Shown here: positions 1 through 8,702 of the stretch, piece by piece
Numbering within the stretch: the stretch's first letter is position 1
How the letters are laid out: the number at the start of each line of letters is the position of its first letter
From: Croceibacterium mercuriale
GTDB lineage: Bacteria > Pseudomonadota > Alphaproteobacteria > Sphingomonadales > Sphingomonadaceae
Reading direction: 5' to 3'
Length of the DNA: 64,000 bases
NCBI RefSeq assembly: GCF_000802385.1
Contig: NZ_JTDN01000002.1
Span: 558,001 to 622,000 of the forward strand
Position numbers and translations under genes: made by a program
Notes under the pieces: model-generated
The model's input: the letters and a program-made list of their open reading frames with translations, nothing else
What the model was told of the DNA's origin: nothing
The model's database searches: none

Positions 1-495
1 CACGCCGATCACCCGCGGCATGAAGGGTAGCGCCCGCTTGCGTTCCGCCGCGAACAGCCCTTCGGCCTCCAGCCGCTTGCGGGTCTTCTCCAGCAGGGCG
101 AGCAGCGCGCCTTCGCCCGCGATCTCCATGCTGTCGATCACGACCTGATATTTCGACCGGCCGGGATAGGTGGTCAGCTTGCCGGTGGCGACGACCTCGA
201 TCCCGTCCTCCGGCACGAAGCCGAGACGCTGCGCGCCGGTGCGCCACATCACCCCGTCGATGATCGCGCCGTCATCCTTCAGGCAGCAATACAGATGGCC
301 GCTGGCGGCGCGCTTCACCCCCGACAGTTCGCCGCGCAGGCGCACATGGCCGAAACGGTCCTCCACCGTGCGCTTCAGCAGGCCGGAAATCTCGGTAATG
401 GTCAGGGGCGCGGAATTGTCGCCCGGCTTGCCCTTCGCTACCAGCCCGGCGGCGGGTTCGCCGTTGTCGTCGAAAAAGGAAGTGGGGCCGGGCAT
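1..495 (-). CDS. xseA: Exodeoxyribonuclease VII large subunit (partial, 3' end off the window)
   Basis: The large subunit of exonuclease VII degrades single-stranded DNA to oligonucleotides together with XseB. The reverse strand reads without interruption for 165 codons from an ATG at 495 to the window edge. The visible part is the N-terminal OB-fold nucleic-acid-binding domain, about residues 28-130, including [18 protein letters not shown] and [20 protein letters not shown], both typical of XseA. The catalytic C-terminal part lies outside the window. The start codon overlaps the purD start codon on the opposite strand (shared CATG at 493-496), so its Shine-Dalgarno (AGGA) lies inside purD. 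The start is well supported because the conserved MPGP..FFDDN N-terminus begins here. Confidence 0.9.
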   Translation of the reverse strand, partial: MPGPTSFFDDNGEPAAGLVAKGKPGDNSAPLTITEISGLLKRTVEDRFGHVRLRGELSGVKRAASGHLYCCLKDDGAIIDGVMWRTGAQRLGFVPEDGIEVVATGKLTTYPGRSKYQVVIDSMEIAGEGALLALLEKTRKRLEAEGLFAAERKRALPFMPRVIGV

Positions 496-1771
496 GAATA
501 TCCTGCTGCTGGGTGGGGGCGGGCGCGAGCATGCGCTGGCATGGAAGCTGGCGCAATCCCGCTTGCTGGATGATGGCGGCCGGCTGTTCGCCGCGCCGGG
601 CAATCCCGGCGTCGCGCGTCATGCGACGCTGGTGACGCTGGACATGGCCGACCATGCCGGCGTGGTCGCCTTCTGCGCGGCCGAGGCGATCGGGCTCGTG
701 GTCGTGGGGCCGGAAGCCCCGCTGGTGGACGGGCTGGCCGATTCGCTGCGCGATGCCGGCGTGGCGGTGTTCGGCCCGTCGAAGGCCGCGGCGCAGCTGG
801 AGGGGAGCAAGGGCTTCACCAAGGATCTGTGCGCCCGGCATGACATCCCCACTGCCGGCTATGTCCGGGTGGAGAGCGCCGGTGCCGCGCTGGCCGCGCT
901 GGACCGGTTCACCGCGCCATTCGTGCTGAAGGCCGATGGCCTGGCCGCGGGCAAGGGCGTGGTGATCGCCGAAACCCGCGCCGATGCCGAGGCGGCCATT
1001 GCCGACATGTTCGCCGATGCCGGCGCGGCGCTGGTGATCGAGGAATTCATGGCGGGCGAGGAGGTCAGCCTGTTCGCCATCACCGACGGCACGCACATCC
1101 TGCCCTTCGGCAGCGCGCAGGACCACAAGCGGGTGGGTGATGGCGACATCGGCCCGAACACCGGCGGCATGGGCGCCTACAGCCCCGCCCGTGTCCTGAC
1201 GCCCGAACTGCAGGCCGAAGCGCTGGAAGCGATCGTCCGGCCGACGGTGGTGGCCATGGCCGCGGAAGGAATGCCGTACAGCGGCGTGCTGTATGCCGGG
1301 CTGATGCTGACCGAGCATGGCCCCAAGCTGGTCGAGTACAACTGCCGGTTCGGCGATCCGGAATGTCAGGTGCTGATGCTGCGGCTGCAGAGCGATCTGG
1401 GCGAGTACCTGCTGGCCTGCGCGCAAGGGCGGCTGGGCGACCTGCCCCCGCCCGGATTTGCACCCGACCCGGCATTGACCGTGGTGCTGGCCGCCAGCGG
1501 CTATCCCGGTGTGCCCAGCAAGGGCGGCACGATCGGCGGGCTGGACGCGGCGGAGGCGACGGGCGCGCAGGTGTTCCATGCCGGGACCGCGCTGGACGAT
1601 GCCGGCGCGCTGGTCGCGGCCGGCGGCCGGGTGCTGAACGTCACCGCCAGCGGGGCGGATGTGCGGGCGGCGCAGGTTGCGGCATACCGCGCGGTGGATG
1701 CGATCGCATTTCCGGACGGCTTCTGCCGCCGGGATATCGGCTGGCGCGAGGTGGCGCGCGAGGAGGCCTAG
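494..1771 (+). CDS. purD: Phosphoribosylamine--glycine ligase (GARS)
   Basis: PurD joins glycine to 5-phosphoribosylamine with ATP, the second step of purine synthesis, in the cytoplasm. The protein is 425 aa, the usual length. It has the N-terminal [16 protein letters not shown] motif (about 4-19), the ATP-grasp loop [13 protein letters not shown] (about 143-155), [10 protein letters not shown] (about 221-230) and [11 protein letters not shown] (about 280-290), all family hallmarks. An in-frame upstream ATG at 170 exists, but that extension would be antisense to conserved xseA sequence. The ATG at 494 has AAAGGAAGTGGGG just upstream and gives the expected N-terminus. It is divergent from xseA with overlapping start codons. 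Confidence 0.97.
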   Translation: MNILLLGGGGREHALAWKLAQSRLLDDGGRLFAAPGNPGVARHATLVTLDMADHAGVVAFCAAEAIGLVVVGPEAPLVDGLADSLRDAGVAVFGPSKAAAQLEGSKGFTKDLCARHDIPTAGYVRVESAGAALAALDRFTAPFVLKADGLAAGKGVVIAETRADAEAAIADMFADAGAALVIEEFMAGEEVSLFAITDGTHILPFGSAQDHKRVGDGDIGPNTGGMGAYSPARVLTPELQAEALEAIVRPTVVAMAAEGMPYSGVLYAGLMLTEHGPKLVEYNCRFGDPECQVLMLRLQSDLGEYLLACAQGRLGDLPPPGFAPDPALTVVLAASGYPGVPSKGGTIGGLDAAEATGAQVFHAGTALDDAGALVAAGGRVLNVTASGADVRAAQVAAYRAVDAIAFPDGFCRRDIGWREVAREEA

Positions 1772-1796
1772 TTTGCGCCAGACCGTCACATAAGTC

Positions 1797-2327
1797 TCAG
1801 CGCGCCGATGCCCGCGCCTCCGCAAGAGCCTGCAGGATGGTGCGGGTGCGCCCTTCCGCCTGCTGGCGCAGGACCGGTTCGGCGGTGGCCCAGCGATCAG
1901 GGTGGCATTGCCGCAACAGGCTGCGCGCGGCGCTTTCACAGGTAGCGCGGGGCGCATCGGCCGCCACGCCGAGCACGGTCCACCATCCCGTCTGCGGCTG
2001 ACGCACCGGCACACGCCGGGGCCGGCTGTGCCGGGGACCCCGGCCGGATGGCTGGTTGTGCCAGGACGGCGGTACCGGAGCGGTCGGCTTCGGCCCGCGC
2101 CCGTCGGCCAGGCGGACCAGCCCTTCCGCCACCAGACCGGCCGAAGTCCATAATGCGCCCAGCAATCCCAGGCCTGCCGCCAGTTCGGGCGTGGCCGGCG
2201 TGGCGCGATCGGCCAGCACCAGCGCCACGGCCGCGGAAAACACCAGGCAGCCTATGCCGATGGCCATCGCCAGTCGCGCCAGCGCCGCCACCGCGCCGAT
2301 CACCCTGCCCCTGCCGCCACCCGCCAT
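1797..2327 (-). CDS. Membrane protein with a C-terminal J-domain-like segment
   Basis: This 176-aa protein is not recognised as a named family. It has two probable membrane segments near the N-terminus (about 8-35 and 48-70), a basic proline-rich linker, and a C-terminal stretch of about 65 residues. That stretch resembles the first helices of a DnaJ domain, including the HPD tripeptide at 142-144 in SLLRQCHPDRW. In J-proteins HPD stimulates the ATPase of DnaK, so a membrane-tethered co-chaperone is possible, but this is inference. The ATG at 2327 is chosen because GGGGGGAGGC lies directly upstream; another in-frame ATG at 2345 lacks such a site. It converges with purD and follows mntR on the same strand. 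Confidence 0.6.
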   Translation of the reverse strand: MAGGGRGRVIGAVAALARLAMAIGIGCLVFSAAVALVLADRATPATPELAAGLGLLGALWTSAGLVAEGLVRLADGRGPKPTAPVPPSWHNQPSGRGPRHSRPRRVPVRQPQTGWWTVLGVAADAPRATCESAARSLLRQCHPDRWATAEPVLRQQAEGRTRTILQALAEARASAR

Positions 2328-2438
2328 GCTGCCTCCCCCCTGCAAATTCCGGCCGGCGGTAGCAGCGGCGGAGCGAAGGGCGGGTGAAGGCGGGTGGTTA
2401 CCGGCGGCTGAATCCGCGGCATGGTCCCGGCGGCGGGA

Positions 2439-2894
2439 TCAGCTGTCCGCTTGCGGGTTCCGGGCGCGCAGTTCGGCCGTCAGCGCCTGCAGCTTGCCCA
2501 GCGTCGTCTCGCTGACGTGATGCTCCATCCCCTCGGAATCCTCATGCGCGGTGGGTTCGTCCACGCCCAGTGCGCGCAGGAAGTCGAACACGACCTGGTG
2601 CCGGGCGCGCGACATGGTGGCCATCGCCTGCCCGGCCTCGCTGAGGAAGATGGAGCGGTAGCGGCGGTTCTCCACCAGCCCGTCACGGCGCAGGCGGGCG
2701 ACCACCTTGCTGGCGGTGGCCTGCGTCACGCCGACATTGTCGGCGATGTCGGTCAGGCGCGCCTCGCCATGCTGGCGGATCAGGTCGCCGATCAGCTCGA
2801 CATAATCCTCCGCCATCTCCGTCTGGTGCGCCTCGCGCACCTTGCGGAAGGCATCCGCCCGTTCGAAGACCCGTTCCGCATCCGACCCCGTCAT
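2439..2894 (-). CDS. mntR: Manganese-responsive DtxR/MntR-family transcriptional regulator
   Basis: MntR proteins bind Mn2+ and repress or activate manganese transport genes. The 151-aa product has an N-terminal winged helix-turn-helix (about 30-90) with LTDIADNVGVTQATASKVVARLRRDG as its core, here given only to place it at about 47-72. A dimerisation and metal-binding helix region follows, with candidate ligands in the His/Glu-rich segment EDSEGMEHHV (about 117-126). Length and sequence match the Gram-negative MntR group, which lacks the SH3-like domain of DtxR. No manganese transporter is adjacent, so its targets must lie elsewhere. It lies 61 bp downstream of the kinase gene on the same strand. 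Confidence 0.85.
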   Translation of the reverse strand: MTGSDAERVFERADAFRKVREAHQTEMAEDYVELIGDLIRQHGEARLTDIADNVGVTQATASKVVARLRRDGLVENRRYRSIFLSEAGQAMATMSRARHQVVFDFLRALGVDEPTAHEDSEGMEHHVSETTLGKLQALTAELRARNPQADS

Positions 2895-2955
2895 GCGGCC
2901 GACCTTATCTGCAAGCCAGTCGCAAGGCCAGAGGCGGCCGCAGGACCCGGACGGC

Positions 2956-3951
2956 TCAGCCCAGCCGCTCGGCCATCAGCTGCTTTAGGTTCACCTCCGT
3001 ACGGGCGCCGTAATGGCCGATGATCTCCGCCGCGGCAATCGCGCCCCGCCGCAGGCAGGTTGCAGGATCGTCGCCCTGCACATGGCCCCACAGGAAGCCG
3101 GCGGCGAACAGGTCGCCCGCGCCCGTCGTGTCGACCACCCGCGCGATCGGCTCCGCCGCGACTTCCGCCCGCACGCCGTCGACCAGCGCCACGGCCCCGT
3201 CCGGCCCGCGAGTCACTACCAGCACCGGCACCCTGGGGCTCAGCTGCGCCAGCCCGGCATCGAGCTCCGCCTCGCCCGTCAGCGCGGCCAGCTCGCCCTG
3301 GTTGGCGAACAGGATATCGATCTGCCCGTCCGCGATCAGCGCACGGAAATCGTCGCCATGGCGGGCGATCACGAACTCTTCCGACGGGGTGAATGCCACC
3401 AGCCGGCCCGCGGCCCGGGCCGTGGCGATCGCCCGGCGCATGGCGGCGCGGGGCTCCTCCGGATCCCACAGATATCCTTCCAGATACAGCACGCGGGCAT
3501 CGGCGATCGCTTCCTCGTCGATCAGCTCGGCCGGCAGGAACTGGCTGGCGCCCAGGAAGGTGTTCATGGTCCGCTGCCCGTCCGGGCTGACGAAGATCAG
3601 GCAGCGCGCGGTGGCCGGATCGCCGGCGCGGGCGGGCGTGTCGAAGTCGATGCCGCCGGCGCGGATGTCGTGCGCGAACACGGCACCCAGCTGGTCGTCC
3701 GCCACCTGGCCGATGAAGGCACAGCGCGCGCCCAGCGCGGCAAGCCCGGCCAGCGTGTTGGCGGCGGACCCCCCCGAGATCTCCCGCGCCGGACCCATCG
3801 CATCGTACAGCGTGTCGGCCTGTGCCTCGTCCACCAGCGTCATGCCGCCACGGTTCAGGCCCAGCCGGGCGATCAGCGCATCTTCGGCCGGGGCCATGAC
3901 ATCAACGATGGCGTTGCCGATGGCGATGACATCGTAGCGGGGTTCGGACAT
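2956..3951 (-). CDS. PfkB-family adenosine kinase
   Basis: This 331-aa protein belongs to the ribokinase/PfkB family. In alphaproteobacteria this subgroup is annotated as adenosine kinase, which phosphorylates adenosine to AMP using ATP. It has the N-terminal VIAIGNAIVDV segment, the glycine-rich GGSAANTLAGLAALG motif (about 59-73) and the C-terminal signature DTTGAGDLFAAGF (274-286) with catalytic Asp280. The ATG at 3951 begins MSEPRYDVIAIGN, as in homologues. The nearest genes do not point to one pathway. Adenosine kinase is the best guess, but another nucleoside or sugar substrate cannot be excluded from sequence alone. Confidence 0.85.
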   Translation of the reverse strand: MSEPRYDVIAIGNAIVDVMAPAEDALIARLGLNRGGMTLVDEAQADTLYDAMGPAREISGGSAANTLAGLAALGARCAFIGQVADDQLGAVFAHDIRAGGIDFDTPARAGDPATARCLIFVSPDGQRTMNTFLGASQFLPAELIDEEAIADARVLYLEGYLWDPEEPRAAMRRAIATARAAGRLVAFTPSEEFVIARHGDDFRALIADGQIDILFANQGELAALTGEAELDAGLAQLSPRVPVLVVTRGPDGAVALVDGVRAEVAAEPIARVVDTTGAGDLFAAGFLWGHVQGDDPATCLRRGAIAAAEIIGHYGARTEVNLKQLMAERLG

Positions 3952-4043
3952 TGAGATTCCACACAGCTGAGAAGGGAGACGCCGTGGCAGGCCTGCCCGG
4001 CGGGCGTTGACTTGCCCTGCCGCCCGCGCAATCGCAACCCCGT

Positions 4044-4742
4044 ATGCTGCTCGTCATCCGATCCCTGATGCTCGCCTTGCGCGAACTGGCCCGCCCCCGC
4101 GTGCTGGCCATCCTGGCGCGCAGCCTGGCCGTGTCGCTGCTGCTGTTCGCGCTGCTGGCGGGCGGCGGCTGGTGGGCGCTGGACTGGCTGTTCGCCACGC
4201 TGGGGCTGGAGGATGCGCTGTTCGCCGGCGCCGGCCCGCTGCGCGCCGCACTGTCGGTGCTGCTGGTCGGCCTCGGCCTGTGGCTCGGCTGGCGGATCGT
4301 GGCGATGGCGGTGATCGCCTTCTATGCGGACGAGGTGGTCGCGCTGGTGGAGCAGCGGCACTATCCCCATGCCGCGCAGACCGCGCGCGACCCGTCGCTG
4401 CCCACCCAGGCGCGCGTGGCGCTGGCGGGTGCGGGGCGTGCGCTGCTGGCGAACCTGCTGGTGCTGCCGGTCGCGCTGGCGCTGCTGGTGACAGGGGTTG
4501 GCACGCTGGCGCTGTTCCTGCTGGTGAACGCCGTGCTGGTGGGGCGCGAACTGCAGGACATGGTGTGGCTGCGGCATCGCGCCGATGCCGGTCAGCCCGC
4601 CCCGTTCAGCCGCGCCGAACGGTTCCTTTTGGGCGGCATGATCGCGGTCCTGCTGGCCGTGCCGGGTGTTGCGTTCATCGCCCCGCTGCTAGGGGCAGCG
4701 GCGGCCACTCACCTGCTGCATCGCAAGCTGGACAAATCATGA
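4044..4742 (+). CDS. EI24 (CysZ-like) integral membrane protein
   Basis: This 232-aa hydrophobic protein has about four to five membrane segments (roughly 24-45, 66-90, 128-165 and 195-215). Its layout matches the EI24 domain family, which includes the sulfate permease CysZ. It contains the characteristic loop region FYADEVVALVEQRHYP (about 94-109). Its transport substrate is not known, and the CysZ relationship suggests but does not prove anion transport. The stop TGA overlaps the start of the next gene (ATGA, 4739-4742), so the two are translationally coupled. The start ATG at 4044 is the first in frame. Confidence 0.75.
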   Translation: MLLVIRSLMLALRELARPRVLAILARSLAVSLLLFALLAGGGWWALDWLFATLGLEDALFAGAGPLRAALSVLLVGLGLWLGWRIVAMAVIAFYADEVVALVEQRHYPHAAQTARDPSLPTQARVALAGAGRALLANLLVLPVALALLVTGVGTLALFLLVNAVLVGRELQDMVWLRHRADAGQPAPFSRAERFLLGGMIAVLLAVPGVAFIAPLLGAAAATHLLHRKLDKS

Positions 4743-5176
4743 CCCCTCGCCTTCTTGCCCCCCTGTTGCTGACCAGCCTGGCAGCCTGCACCACCATCCC
4801 GCAGGCCGGCAATGGCGGCTCGCGCCCGCCGGCGCGTCCGCCCGTGCAGACGCAGGTGCCGCCGCCCACACGCCCGGCTCCGCCGCCGCAGACCGGCTTC
4901 CTGGCACCGCAGGTGCAGCGCCTCGCCGGGCTGGAGCGGGTGATCGAACGGGATGGAGCCACGCTGGTCCGGCAGTTCGGCCAGCCGCGGCTCGACGTGC
5001 GCGAAGGCGACATGCGCAAGCTGCAGTTCAGCAGCAGCGCCTGCGTGCTGGACGTGTTCCTGTATCCCTTGCGCCAGGGGGCGGAGCCGGTCGCCACCTG
5101 GGTGGATGCCCGCCGCGCGAGTGACGGGCAGGAAGTCGATCGCGCGGCCTGCGTGGCCGCGCTGGCGCGGGGCTAG
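4739..5176 (+). CDS. Small proline-rich lipoprotein of unknown function
   Basis: The 145-aa product begins with a lipoprotein signal peptide (MTPRLLAPLLLTSLAACTT) whose lipobox is LAAC with Cys17. A proline-rich linker follows (about 28-60), then a compact C-terminal domain (about 65-145) containing RLAGLERVIERDGATLV and QFGQPRLDVREGD. That domain resembles small lipoproteins of sphingomonads that lack an assigned function. It overlaps the EI24 gene by ATGA, implying co-expression and possibly a shared envelope role. It converges with sufA, leaving only 22 bp between them. No catalytic motif is evident. Confidence 0.75.
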   Translation: MTPRLLAPLLLTSLAACTTIPQAGNGGSRPPARPPVQTQVPPPTRPAPPPQTGFLAPQVQRLAGLERVIERDGATLVRQFGQPRLDVREGDMRKLQFSSSACVLDVFLYPLRQGAEPVATWVDARRASDGQEVDRAACVAALARG

Positions 5177-5198
5177 GTCCAGCCCCCCGCGGCGCGGG

Positions 5199-5558
5199 CT
5201 ACACCATGAAGCTTTCGCCGCAGCCACAGGCGCCCTTGGCATTGGGGTTGGTGAACACGAAGCCGGCGGTGAAGTCGTCCTCCACCCAGTCCATCGTGCT
5301 GCCCACCAGATAGAGCACGCTGGCGCCATCGATGTAGAAGGTACCGCCGGGGGTCTCGATCTTCTCGTCGAAGGCGGCTTCGGCGCTGACATAGTCGACC
5401 GAATAGGCCAGCCCCGAACAGCCGCGCCGCGGGGTGGACAGCTTCACCCCGATCGATCCTTCGGGCGCCTTGCCCATCAGCTCGGCAATGCGTGCCTCGG
5501 CTGACGGCGTCAGGTTCACCGCGGCAGGCCGGGCGCGGACAGGTGCGGTCGTCGCCAT
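5199..5558 (-). CDS. sufA: A-type iron-sulfur carrier SufA/HesB
   Basis: A-type carriers hold a nascent Fe-S cluster and pass it to target proteins. The 119-aa product has the three invariant cysteines: Cys47 in RRGCSGLAY and Cys111/Cys113 in the C-terminal GACGCGESF. The ATG at 5558 overlaps the TGA of the upstream sufT gene by one base (TGATG) and gives the standard length; an in-frame upstream ATG would only add sufT antisense-frame sequence. It is the last gene of the suf operon. A second A-type protein (erpA) is encoded at 34737, so the two probably serve different clients. Confidence 0.93.
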   Translation of the reverse strand: MATTAPVRARPAAVNLTPSAEARIAELMGKAPEGSIGVKLSTPRRGCSGLAYSVDYVSAEAAFDEKIETPGGTFYIDGASVLYLVGSTMDWVEDDFTAGFVFTNPNAKGACGCGESFMV

Positions 5559-6013
5559 CACAGCATCCCCAGTTCGAGGCGGGCCTCGTCGGTCATCTTG
5601 GACGGATCCCATGGCGGATCCCAGGTGACGTTGACCTGCGCATCGCGCACGCCGGGCAGCGCGCCCACGCGCATCTCGATCTCGCCCGGCATGGTCTCGG
5701 CCACCGGGCAATGCGGCGTGGTCAGCGTCATGGTGATCGCCACGTCGGCATCCGCCGTCACGTCCACGCCGTAGATCAGCCCCAGATCGTAGATGTTCAC
5801 CGGGATCTCCGGGTCGAAGATGTCCTTCAACGCCTCGATCACGGCATCGTACATCTGGCCGCCGGGCTCGCCCACCGGCTGCTCCGCTGGCTTCTGCGCC
5901 AGGAAGCCGGACAGGTAATCCTTCTGCCGCGGCTCTGGCTCGGGCGCGGGCAGGTCCGCATCCGACACGCGGGCGCGGGGGGGTTTGGCGAGCTGCTGTT
6001 CGTCGGGGGTCAT
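5558..6013 (-). CDS. sufT: SUF system-associated MIP18/DUF59 protein SufT
   Basis: This 151-aa protein carries a DUF59 (MIP18/PaaD-like) domain in its C-terminal 100 residues, after a charged Pro-rich N-terminus. Typical features are IYDAVIEALKDIFDPEIP-like sequence (here YDAVIEALKDIFDPEIPVN, about 55-73), NIYDLGLIYGV and MTLTTPHCPVAETMP with a conserved cysteine. SufT homologues assist Fe-S maturation under high demand. Both ends overlap neighbours: its ATG overlaps the sufS stop (ATGA), and its stop overlaps the sufA start. The ATG at 6013 is therefore preferred over the longer in-frame reading starting at 6142. Confidence 0.9.
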   Translation of the reverse strand: MTPDEQQLAKPPRARVSDADLPAPEPEPRQKDYLSGFLAQKPAEQPVGEPGGQMYDAVIEALKDIFDPEIPVNIYDLGLIYGVDVTADADVAITMTLTTPHCPVAETMPGEIEMRVGALPGVRDAQVNVTWDPPWDPSKMTDEARLELGML

Positions 6014-7212
6014 CCGAAAATCCTTCTGGTCCGCGCGATGCCGCGCAGCAGCGCGGCGACGTCGTCCTCGTCGCTGTAGAGGCCGAAGCTGGCCCGGGCC
6101 GTGGCCGGCACGTCCAGCAGTTCCATCAGCGGCTGGGCGCAATGGTGCCCGGCGCGGATGGCGACGTCCTCTTCATCCAATATGGTGCCCAGATCGTGCG
6201 GGTGAACCCCGTGCATCGCAAAGGATACGATGCCGGCGCTGTCCTCCGGTCCGAACAGGGTGATGTCGTCGAACTGCCGCAGCCCGTCGCGCAACTGCGC
6301 CACCAGCTGCGTCTCGTGCGCATGGATCACGTCACGGCCGATCCCGTCGACATAGTCGCACGCCACCGCCAGCGCGATCGCCTCCACGATGGCGGGGGTG
6401 CCGGCCTCGAACCGGGTGGGTGCCGGCAGGTAGGTGCTGGCGGCAAAGGTGACCTTGTCGATCATCGAGCCGCCACCCTGCCAGGGCGGCATCCGGTTCA
6501 GCAGCTCGCTGCGGCCCCACAGTGCACCGATCCCGGTTGGACCGTACAGCTTGTGGCCGGACAGGGCATAGAAGTCGCAGTCCAGCGCCGCCACGTCGAC
6601 CGGCAGCCGGGGGGCCGACTGGCAGCCATCCAGCAGCAGCAGCGCGCCGACATCGTGCGCCAGTGCCGCTGCCCGGGGGGCGTCCAGCACGCTGCCTAGC
6701 ACGTTGGACACATGGGCGAAGGACACCATCCGGTGCTCCGCCGTCAGCATCCGTTCGGCAGCGTCCAGGTCGATCCGGCCATCGGCGGTCAGCGGGCAGA
6801 CATCCACCTGCCAGCCGGCCAGCTGCCACGGCACGATGTTGGAGTGATGCTCCAGAGCGGAGAGCAGCACCCGGCCCCTGGTGGGCCATTGATGCGCGAC
6901 CAGGTTGATCGCCTCGGTCGCGCCACGGGTGAAGACCAGCTCGTCCTCCCGCCCGCCGATGAACGCGGCAACACGGCGGCGGGCCGCCTCGTAGCCCAGC
7001 GTCATGTCGGCGGAGCGGCCATAGACGCCGCGATGCACGGTGGCGTAGTCGGCCCCGATCGCGCGCGTCATCGCGTCGATCACCACCTGCGGCTTCTGCG
7101 AGGTGGCGGCGGTGTCGAGATAGTGCCACGGCGCGCCACTGGCGGTCCGCATGCCGGGGAAGTCGGCCTTGCGCGCACTCGTGACAGACAGGGCCGGCGC
7201 CATGCTGCTCAT
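6010..7212 (-). CDS. sufS: Cysteine desulfurase SufS
   Basis: SufS is a PLP enzyme that removes sulfur from L-cysteine as a protein persulfide for Fe-S cluster assembly. The 400-aa product has the PLP-binding Lys221 in SGHKLYGPTGIG and the catalytic Cys358 in RAGHHCAQP, as in group II desulfurases. Other marks are YLDTAATSQKP (about 31-41) and GATEAINLVAHQW. The ATG at 7212 overlaps the sufD stop (ATGA), supporting this start over the longer reading at 7407; a second ATG three codons later is also possible. No sufE gene is seen in the operon. Confidence 0.96.
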   Translation of the reverse strand: MSSMAPALSVTSARKADFPGMRTASGAPWHYLDTAATSQKPQVVIDAMTRAIGADYATVHRGVYGRSADMTLGYEAARRRVAAFIGGREDELVFTRGATEAINLVAHQWPTRGRVLLSALEHHSNIVPWQLAGWQVDVCPLTADGRIDLDAAERMLTAEHRMVSFAHVSNVLGSVLDAPRAAALAHDVGALLLLDGCQSAPRLPVDVAALDCDFYALSGHKLYGPTGIGALWGRSELLNRMPPWQGGGSMIDKVTFAASTYLPAPTRFEAGTPAIVEAIALAVACDYVDGIGRDVIHAHETQLVAQLRDGLRQFDDITLFGPEDSAGIVSFAMHGVHPHDLGTILDEEDVAIRAGHHCAQPLMELLDVPATARASFGLYSDEDDVAALLRGIARTRRIFG

Positions 7213-7955
7213 GACCGGTCCCCCAGCGCCGCCAGCGCCACGTCCATCAGCCGCGCCTGCTCGTCCTCGTCCTCCAGCGCGGCGAAGGCATCGCCGATGA
7301 AGGCCTGCACCAGCAGCTTGCGCGCCAGTTCGGGCGGCAGGCCGCGTGCCGCCATGTAGAACCGTGCGCCCTCGTCCAGCTGGCCGATGGAGGCACCGTG
7401 GGCGCACTTCACGTCGTCGGCATAGATCTCCAGCTCGGGCCGCGCATTGGTCGCCGCGCCGCGTTCCAGGATCAGGCCCTTGAAGTCCTGCGCCGCATCG
7501 GTCTTCTGCGCGTGGCGCGCCACGTCAATCCGCCCCAGGAAATTGCCGGTCGCGGTGCCCCAGTGGACAGCACGGATCACCTGGTCGCTGGTGGCGTCGG
7601 GCAGCGCATGGTCCATGCGCGTCACGATCTCACGCACCGCATTGCCGCCGCCGATGGTGACGCCGCCGAACTGGAAATGCGCACCCTTGCCGAGCGAGAC
7701 GACAACCTCGAGCCGGGCGTAGGCCTCGCCGGCCACCACACCGAACAGCTCCGCCGTGGCGCCGTCACCCACGCTGACGCGCACCCGGATCAGCTCCGGC
7801 CCGGCGCCACCGGCCACGATGACGCGGCGGGCGGTCTCGCCCGGGTCCACGGTGAAGTCGTCCCACTGGTCCAGCACGTCCGGGTCCAGGTTCGCCAGCA
7901 CCGCGCCATCGGCGTAGCGCCAGCTTTCGTCACGGGTGGTGGGAAGTGTCGCCAT
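7209..7955 (-). CDS. sufD: Fe-S cluster assembly scaffold subunit SufD (short form)
   Basis: SufD pairs with SufB in the SufBC2D scaffold on which Fe-S clusters are built. The product is 248 aa, much shorter than the about 420 aa enterobacterial form. It keeps the beta-helix core, with the conserved segment AHGASIGQLDEGARFYMAARG placed at about 190-210, and the C-terminal helix containing ARKLLVQAFIGDAF. Such short SufD proteins are usual in sphingomonads. The ATG at 7955 overlaps the sufC stop (TGATG); a GTG one codon earlier is an alternative. Its stop overlaps the sufS start. Confidence 0.9.
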   Translation of the reverse strand: MATLPTTRDESWRYADGAVLANLDPDVLDQWDDFTVDPGETARRVIVAGGAGPELIRVRVSVGDGATAELFGVVAGEAYARLEVVVSLGKGAHFQFGGVTIGGGNAVREIVTRMDHALPDATSDQVIRAVHWGTATGNFLGRIDVARHAQKTDAAQDFKGLILERGAATNARPELEIYADDVKCAHGASIGQLDEGARFYMAARGLPPELARKLLVQAFIGDAFAALEDEDEQARLMDVALAALGDRS

Positions 7956-8695
7956 CACGCCACCGCCTCGTAGCCTTCGCTTTCCAGCCGCTGTGCCAGT
8001 TCCGGCCCGCCGCTGGTGACGATGCGGCCGGCGGCCAGCACGTGCACGAAGTCGGGGCGCACGTAATCGAGCAGGCGCTGGTAGTGGGTGATCAGCAGCA
8101 CCGCCTTGTGGGGCGCGCGCATGATCGTGTTGATCCCGTCGCCCACCACCCGCAGCGCATCGATGTCGAGGCCGCTGTCGGTCTCGTCCAGCACGGCGAA
8201 GCTGGGATCCAGGATGCCCATCTGCACCATCTCCGCGCGCTTCTTCTCGCCGCCGGAGAAGCCGACATTCACGTTGCGCTTCAGCATCTCCATGTCCATC
8301 CGCAGCAGCGCGGCCTTTTCCCGCGCCAGCTTCAGGAACTCGCCGCCGGACAGCGGGGTCTCGCCCCGGGCGCCGCGCTGCGCGTTCAATGCCTCGCGCA
8401 GGAACTGCACGTTGCTGACGCCGGGGATCTCCACCGGGTACTGGAAGCCCAGGAACATGCCGGCGGCGGCGCGTTCGTGCGGATCCATGTCCAGCAGGTC
8501 CGCGCCGTTCAGCGTGACCGATCCGCCCGTCACCTCATATCCGAGACGGCCGCCCAGCACATAGGCCAGTGTCGACTTGCCGGCGCCGTTGGGTCCCATG
8601 ATCGCGTGGATCTCGCCCGCATTGACGCTGAGGGTCAGGCCCTTGAGGATCGGCTTGCCGTCGATCTCGGCATGAAGGTCGTTGATGTGCAGCAT
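7955..8695 (-). CDS. sufC: Fe-S cluster assembly ATPase SufC
   Basis: SufC is the ABC-type ATPase of the SufBCD complex. The 246-aa protein has Walker A GPNGAGKS (34-41), the family-specific insert MFLGFQYPVEIPGV, the ABC signature region FSGGEKKR, Walker B AVLDETDSGLD and the switch His in LLITHYQRLL. It is soluble. Its stop overlaps sufD. It begins 7 bp after the glycosyltransferase-like gene that interrupts the usual sufB-sufC adjacency, so it remains within one transcription unit with sufB despite two foreign-looking insertions. Confidence 0.97.
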   Translation of the reverse strand: MLHINDLHAEIDGKPILKGLTLSVNAGEIHAIMGPNGAGKSTLAYVLGGRLGYEVTGGSVTLNGADLLDMDPHERAAAGMFLGFQYPVEIPGVSNVQFLREALNAQRGARGETPLSGGEFLKLAREKAALLRMDMEMLKRNVNVGFSGGEKKRAEMVQMGILDPSFAVLDETDSGLDIDALRVVGDGINTIMRAPHKAVLLITHYQRLLDYVRPDFVHVLAAGRIVTSGGPELAQRLESEGYEAVA

Positions 8696-8702
8696 GTTCG
8701 TG

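Noticed and set aside
170-493. N-terminal extension of purD by 108 codons
   Set aside because: This stretch encodes the conserved N-terminus of XseA on the other strand, and PurD proteins start at [10 protein letters not shown].
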